Assembly (NCBI GenBank): GCA_019321725.1
Contig: CM033107.1
Span: 23,055,445-23,119,444, forward strand
DNA from: Paulownia fortunei
Taxonomy: Eukaryota > Streptophyta > Magnoliopsida > Lamiales > Paulowniaceae
Length of the DNA stretch: 64,000 bases
Direction: 5' to 3'
The translations under genes were made by a program, and so were the position numbers. Within the stretch, counting starts at the first letter, position 1; each line of letters opens with the position of its first letter. The notes beneath the pieces were generated by a model. The model had not been told where the DNA came from and did not search any database. It saw only the letters and a program-made list of their open reading frames with translations. Below are positions 61,307-64,000 of the stretch, piece after piece.

Positions 61307-62059
61307 GTGGGGTGACAACTTCACTATTGATATTTTGGTCGATTCAAGCGTTGCATTCAACCCGGTTTGTCTCCATTTCTCATGTAGCTTTCTGCTTTTG
61401 TAAAGCACCCCCAAGATGGCTTCTTTTTCATTGAAAGGGTAACCGGCAGAGAGTGAAGGTGACTTCGAACGAAGCTGAAGATGAAGAAATGGCCAGTGTT
61501 GCTTCCTTGGGGACAATGATTTGATGTTTAATTTTTCCCTCCATTTGGGCTATTTATGTTACATTCTGATCTTGGGACAAAAATTTCTGGGGACTTAGGG
61601 CAGCATTCTATAGCTGACCTTTGTAGAAGTTGGATTATAAAGTTGCAAATATCGCCTTGGCAGTTTTCAGTTTTTTTTTTTCATGCTTCTTTAATTGTTT
61701 AATTAAATTTTGTCTCCCCAATTTTTCTTCATTTGAAGTAGTATTCCCAGAATGAAGAGGACAATGATATAGCTGTAAGAGTGTAACTACTTGTTACACA
61801 TTTGGCACCTTCAGTGTCCGTTGTGTGATCAATTACTTTAGTCATCACTACCTGATATATCATATATTTTATGCTTCTGTGCTGATTTAGTTGCACAAGT
61901 TATGGATGATTTCTCTTGGATGACTGGAGGGTAGATATTTATTATTTTTAATTAGTCTTTGTTGAGATATTTTTCTTGTAATTTATGTTTACTTTTTTGT
62001 TTTTATTTTCGTTTGTCTTGTAATTATTCGTTGGCTCGGTATTTCCATTTATTCGACTA
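61307..62059. other. 3' untranslated region and downstream of the GT14 gene
   Basis: Sequence following the GT14 stop codon. The first several hundred bases are probably 3' UTR. No clear canonical AATAAA stands out, and no other gene is seen. Confidence 0.45.
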
Positions 62060-62875
62060 GGAGGCAGTGGAATCACACACCTTGGAATTGTTCAGAAACA
62101 GTCAGCTGGAAATACACTCGGCTGCCCGCCCCAAGGGATGATTCCAGAGGATTGTTATTGGAGAAGACTCGAGCTCAAAGAAACGAGAGCATCTCCATTA
62201 ACCCCCGCATTAATTCCTTTAGAGTATAATATGAGAGGTCAACAATGGAGAGTGACTTTGGATCACCAAAACTTCAGGGTATATTTCCAGTTAACCTTTT
62301 ACGTACCAAATTCAGGATATTCAGAGATAACATTGAATCTATCCTTTCTGGAATTGGCCATGAAAGAATATTGTGGGGTAGGTCAGCGTGCATCAAGCAT
62401 AATGCTTCCATCCCATCGAATTCGGATAAGTCCATTGGACCCTATGCATTTTGCTGCAGATTTTCTTGTGATCCAGTGAAATTAACCACTGGAGAGTAGT
62501 AGTTCCCCCAAGTTCCTGGTCCCTTCCAGGGAATCGCTATTCAGTTCAAGCTATACGAGGCTCGGGCACTTGCCCAGTTTCCGGGGGTGTCCAACCATTT
62601 AGTGAACTGAACTGTAACACAGACAGATTAACAAGACCTCCAATACATGAAGGGATTTGGGCGCTGAGTCGGTTACTGAACATTGTGAGTAGCAATGCAC
62701 TCTGGATCTTTTCCAGTGATGAAATTGTTGTTAAGGATCATTATCTGCATATTTCCTCCTTTGATGCAAATGCCTTCAGGAATTTCACCTAGGAGGGCCA
62801 TTAGCCCTGGCAAACAAAATAAAATTATCCGCAAAGAAAGGATCAGACAAAAGGGACCATTTCTGGAAGCTCCAT
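62060..62875 (-). pseudogene. BRI1-like (BRL1/BRL3-type) LRR receptor kinase pseudogene, ectodomain fragment
   Basis: Several minus-strand frames, read in order from 62875 to 62060, give successive pieces of a brassinosteroid-receptor-like LRR ectodomain. GEIPEGICIKGGNMQ with MILNNNFITG lies at about 62790-62690. NRLSAQIPSCIGGLVNLSVLQ follows at about 62680-62600, then a degraded island-domain region (EFDGM near 62425). RLTGNIP and SFGDPKSLSIVDLSY come next at about 62290-62230, then SGIIPWGGQPSVFPA at about 62148-62104, and VIPLPP near 62070. Order and spacing match the C-terminal part of the BRL ectodomain, but multiple stops and frame shifts intervene, and the upstream LRRs, transmembrane segment and kinase are absent. 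It is a dead fragment, probably a retroposed or duplicated piece. Confidence 0.75.
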
Positions 62876-62885
62876 AGGATTATTT

Positions 62886-62961
62886 GGTAATAACTCTACT
62901 TAGTCACCGTGTCAGTCTTTTCTGGTAATAACTCTACTTAGTCATCGTGTCAGTCTTTTCG
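62886..62961. repeat. 38-bp tandem duplication
   Basis: GGTAATAACTCTACTTAGTC begins at 62886 and again at 62924. The two units differ by one base near the middle (CACCG / CATCG). Confidence 0.9.
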
Positions 62962-63561
62962 CCAAAAAAATTGAGAATGGGTGCCATTCATTTGTATACT
63001 AATCAATTAGTGTTATGAACACTTGATTGAAAATAACGATGTTAATATTTTATTTTATAATATCATTATATCCATAATTACATAGTACGATTGTTAATTG
63101 TAAATAAAATTGTTAATCGTTAAAATTAGTTATAATAATATCAGTAATTTTACTTCATAATATTATTATATACATATCAATACTAGCCATGATAATATCA
63201 ATACTTTTTAGTTCATGAGATTATTATGTACATATCAATACTACTAACATATTTATTTAAATAGTACTTAAATAGGTGACATGTATTTATTAAATCATAT
63301 TCACTCCAACTCAAGCTTAGTCGCTCTCTCGTGGTAGAATACATTAGACAAAGATTGAATCCAAGATTTCAGTTTCAACCTTCAAAACAGTGCAATAATG
63401 TTGCCTAGACTTACAATAAATACTCATCAAGGACTTGCAATAAATACTCATTAAATATGTGGACACTAGTAACTCCAATATTTCAACATAGTAATAAAAA
63501 CCTACTAAATCTACTAAATCATCTGAAGTAAATATCACTCACATATCAAATACATCCAGCC
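62962..63561. other. AT-rich upstream region of the small secreted-protein gene
   Basis: No gene recognised. A short direct repeat (ACTTGCAATAAATACTCAT / ACTTACAATAAATACTCAT) occurs near 63410 and 63432. Confidence 0.45.
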
Positions 63562-63933
63562 ATGCCAGCAGCACCCGCTGGAAATCCAAAATCCATGGCC
63601 ATTATCCTTGTGTTTTCCGCTGCAGTACTTTTCTCCGTTACCTCGGCGGCGAGCAGTCCAAAACCACAAGCACTGCCGCCGGGTAAACCGAGTTCCGTCG
63701 AGACGTGCGTGAAGCTCCTCTTCGATCCTCCGCCCAAGGCCCCGCCTTTTATGAAGCGTATTCTGTGCCAGGACCTGCTGCGGACGATTGTTACTTCTTT
63801 CAAAATCACTGGAAACTTATCACCTGAATATCTGGCAGCCCTCAAAAAACTGCACAAATTCAAGGACAATCCGATTGCGTTGAAGAAATTCCTTTGCGGG
63901 CTTTCTCCTGCCAAGAAGTTTGGATGTAACTGA
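63562..63933 (+). CDS. small predicted secreted protein with four cysteines, family unknown
   Basis: A 123-residue single-exon frame that stands out by GC-rich codons from its AT-rich flanks. A second Met at residue 12 (63595) begins a clear signal peptide (MAIILVFSAAVLFSVTSAAS), so translation may start there; cleavage would fall near residue 30. The mature part has a proline-rich stretch (KPQALPPGKPSS), then four cysteines in the contexts ETCVKLL, RILCQDLL, KKFLCGLS and FGCN at the very C-terminus. These could form two disulphides. An AATAAA lies at 63954-63959, 20 bases after the stop. I do not recognise the family. The opposite-strand frame (63546-63947) lacks a signal peptide and is less plausible. 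Function unknown; a secreted peptide or defence-type protein is only a guess. Confidence 0.65.
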   Translation: MPAAPAGNPKSMAIILVFSAAVLFSVTSAASSPKPQALPPGKPSSVETCVKLLFDPPPKAPPFMKRILCQDLLRTIVTSFKITGNLSPEYLAALKKLHKFKDNPIALKKFLCGLSPAKKFGCN

Positions 63934-63953
63934 AAATCGACCCACACTATTTT

Positions 63954-63959
63954 AATAAA
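63954..63959 (+). terminator. AATAAA polyadenylation signal
   Basis: A canonical AATAAA about 20 bases after the stop codon of the small secreted-protein gene. Confidence 0.6.
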
Positions 63960-64000
63960 TGGATTTTTTTTCCTTTCTTTTTTCAGTTTTTTAGTACCTT

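Noticed and set aside
63546..63947. 133-codon minus-strand frame opposite the small secreted protein
   Set aside because: No signal peptide or motif; the + strand frame has a signal peptide and a polyadenylation signal.
1..64000. CRISPR array, phage or bacterial operon
   Set aside because: Repeats are few, irregular and without uniform spacers; spliced genes and plant transposons show this is plant nuclear DNA.

Overview
The window is nuclear DNA from a flowering plant, most likely a eudicot. It has intron-rich genes with GT-AG junctions, canonical plant miR169 hairpins, plant-type Ty1/copia, MULE, hAT and tRNA-derived SINE sequences, and very AT-rich intergenic DNA. The species cannot be named from the sequence.

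Layout. 1-8020: a retroelement LTR, then eight exons (all but the first) of a P1B-type heavy-metal ATPase of the Zn/Cd HMA2/HMA3/HMA4 group. Two Ty1/copia fragments lie in its introns. 8021-26640: no protein gene recognised, but three MIR169-type hairpins on the + strand (about 11.7, 16.6 and 22.6 kb), separated by AT-rich DNA with local duplications. 26646-27680: a single-exon SURF6/Rrp14-like nucleolar ribosome-biogenesis gene on the - strand, with a telo-box promoter motif. 27836-35346: a Mutator-like element (MULE) about 155 bp upstream of the SURF6 start codon. It has terminal inverted repeats (TIRs) of about 185 bp and a 9-10 bp target-site duplication. Inside are a broken transposase lacking its catalytic core, a GRF-type zinc-finger fragment, and a nested 2.1-kb hAT-type element with a perfect 8-bp target-site duplication. 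36.7 kb: an RNase H-like remnant. 38.4-38.8 kb: a pseudogene of an AT-hook (AHL) protein. 39.9-40.1 kb: a fourth MIR169 hairpin. 40.1-52.9 kb: AT-rich repeat-derived DNA with a 505-bp-spaced duplication and a SINE-like element. 53.3-61.3 kb: an intact ten-coding-exon GT14 (DUF266, Core-2/I-branching-like) glycosyltransferase gene with a leader intron. 62.06-62.88 kb: a decayed BRL1/BRL3-like LRR receptor kinase pseudogene on the - strand. 63.56-63.93 kb: a small predicted secreted protein with four cysteines.

The most notable content is the dispersed cluster of four same-strand MIR169 loci. Two variants appear to keep their pairing through matching changes in the opposite arm, and one copy looks degenerate. 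miR169 is known to target NF-YA transcription-factor transcripts. The protein genes show no common pathway, so this reads as a gene-poor segment shaped by local duplication and transposon nesting.
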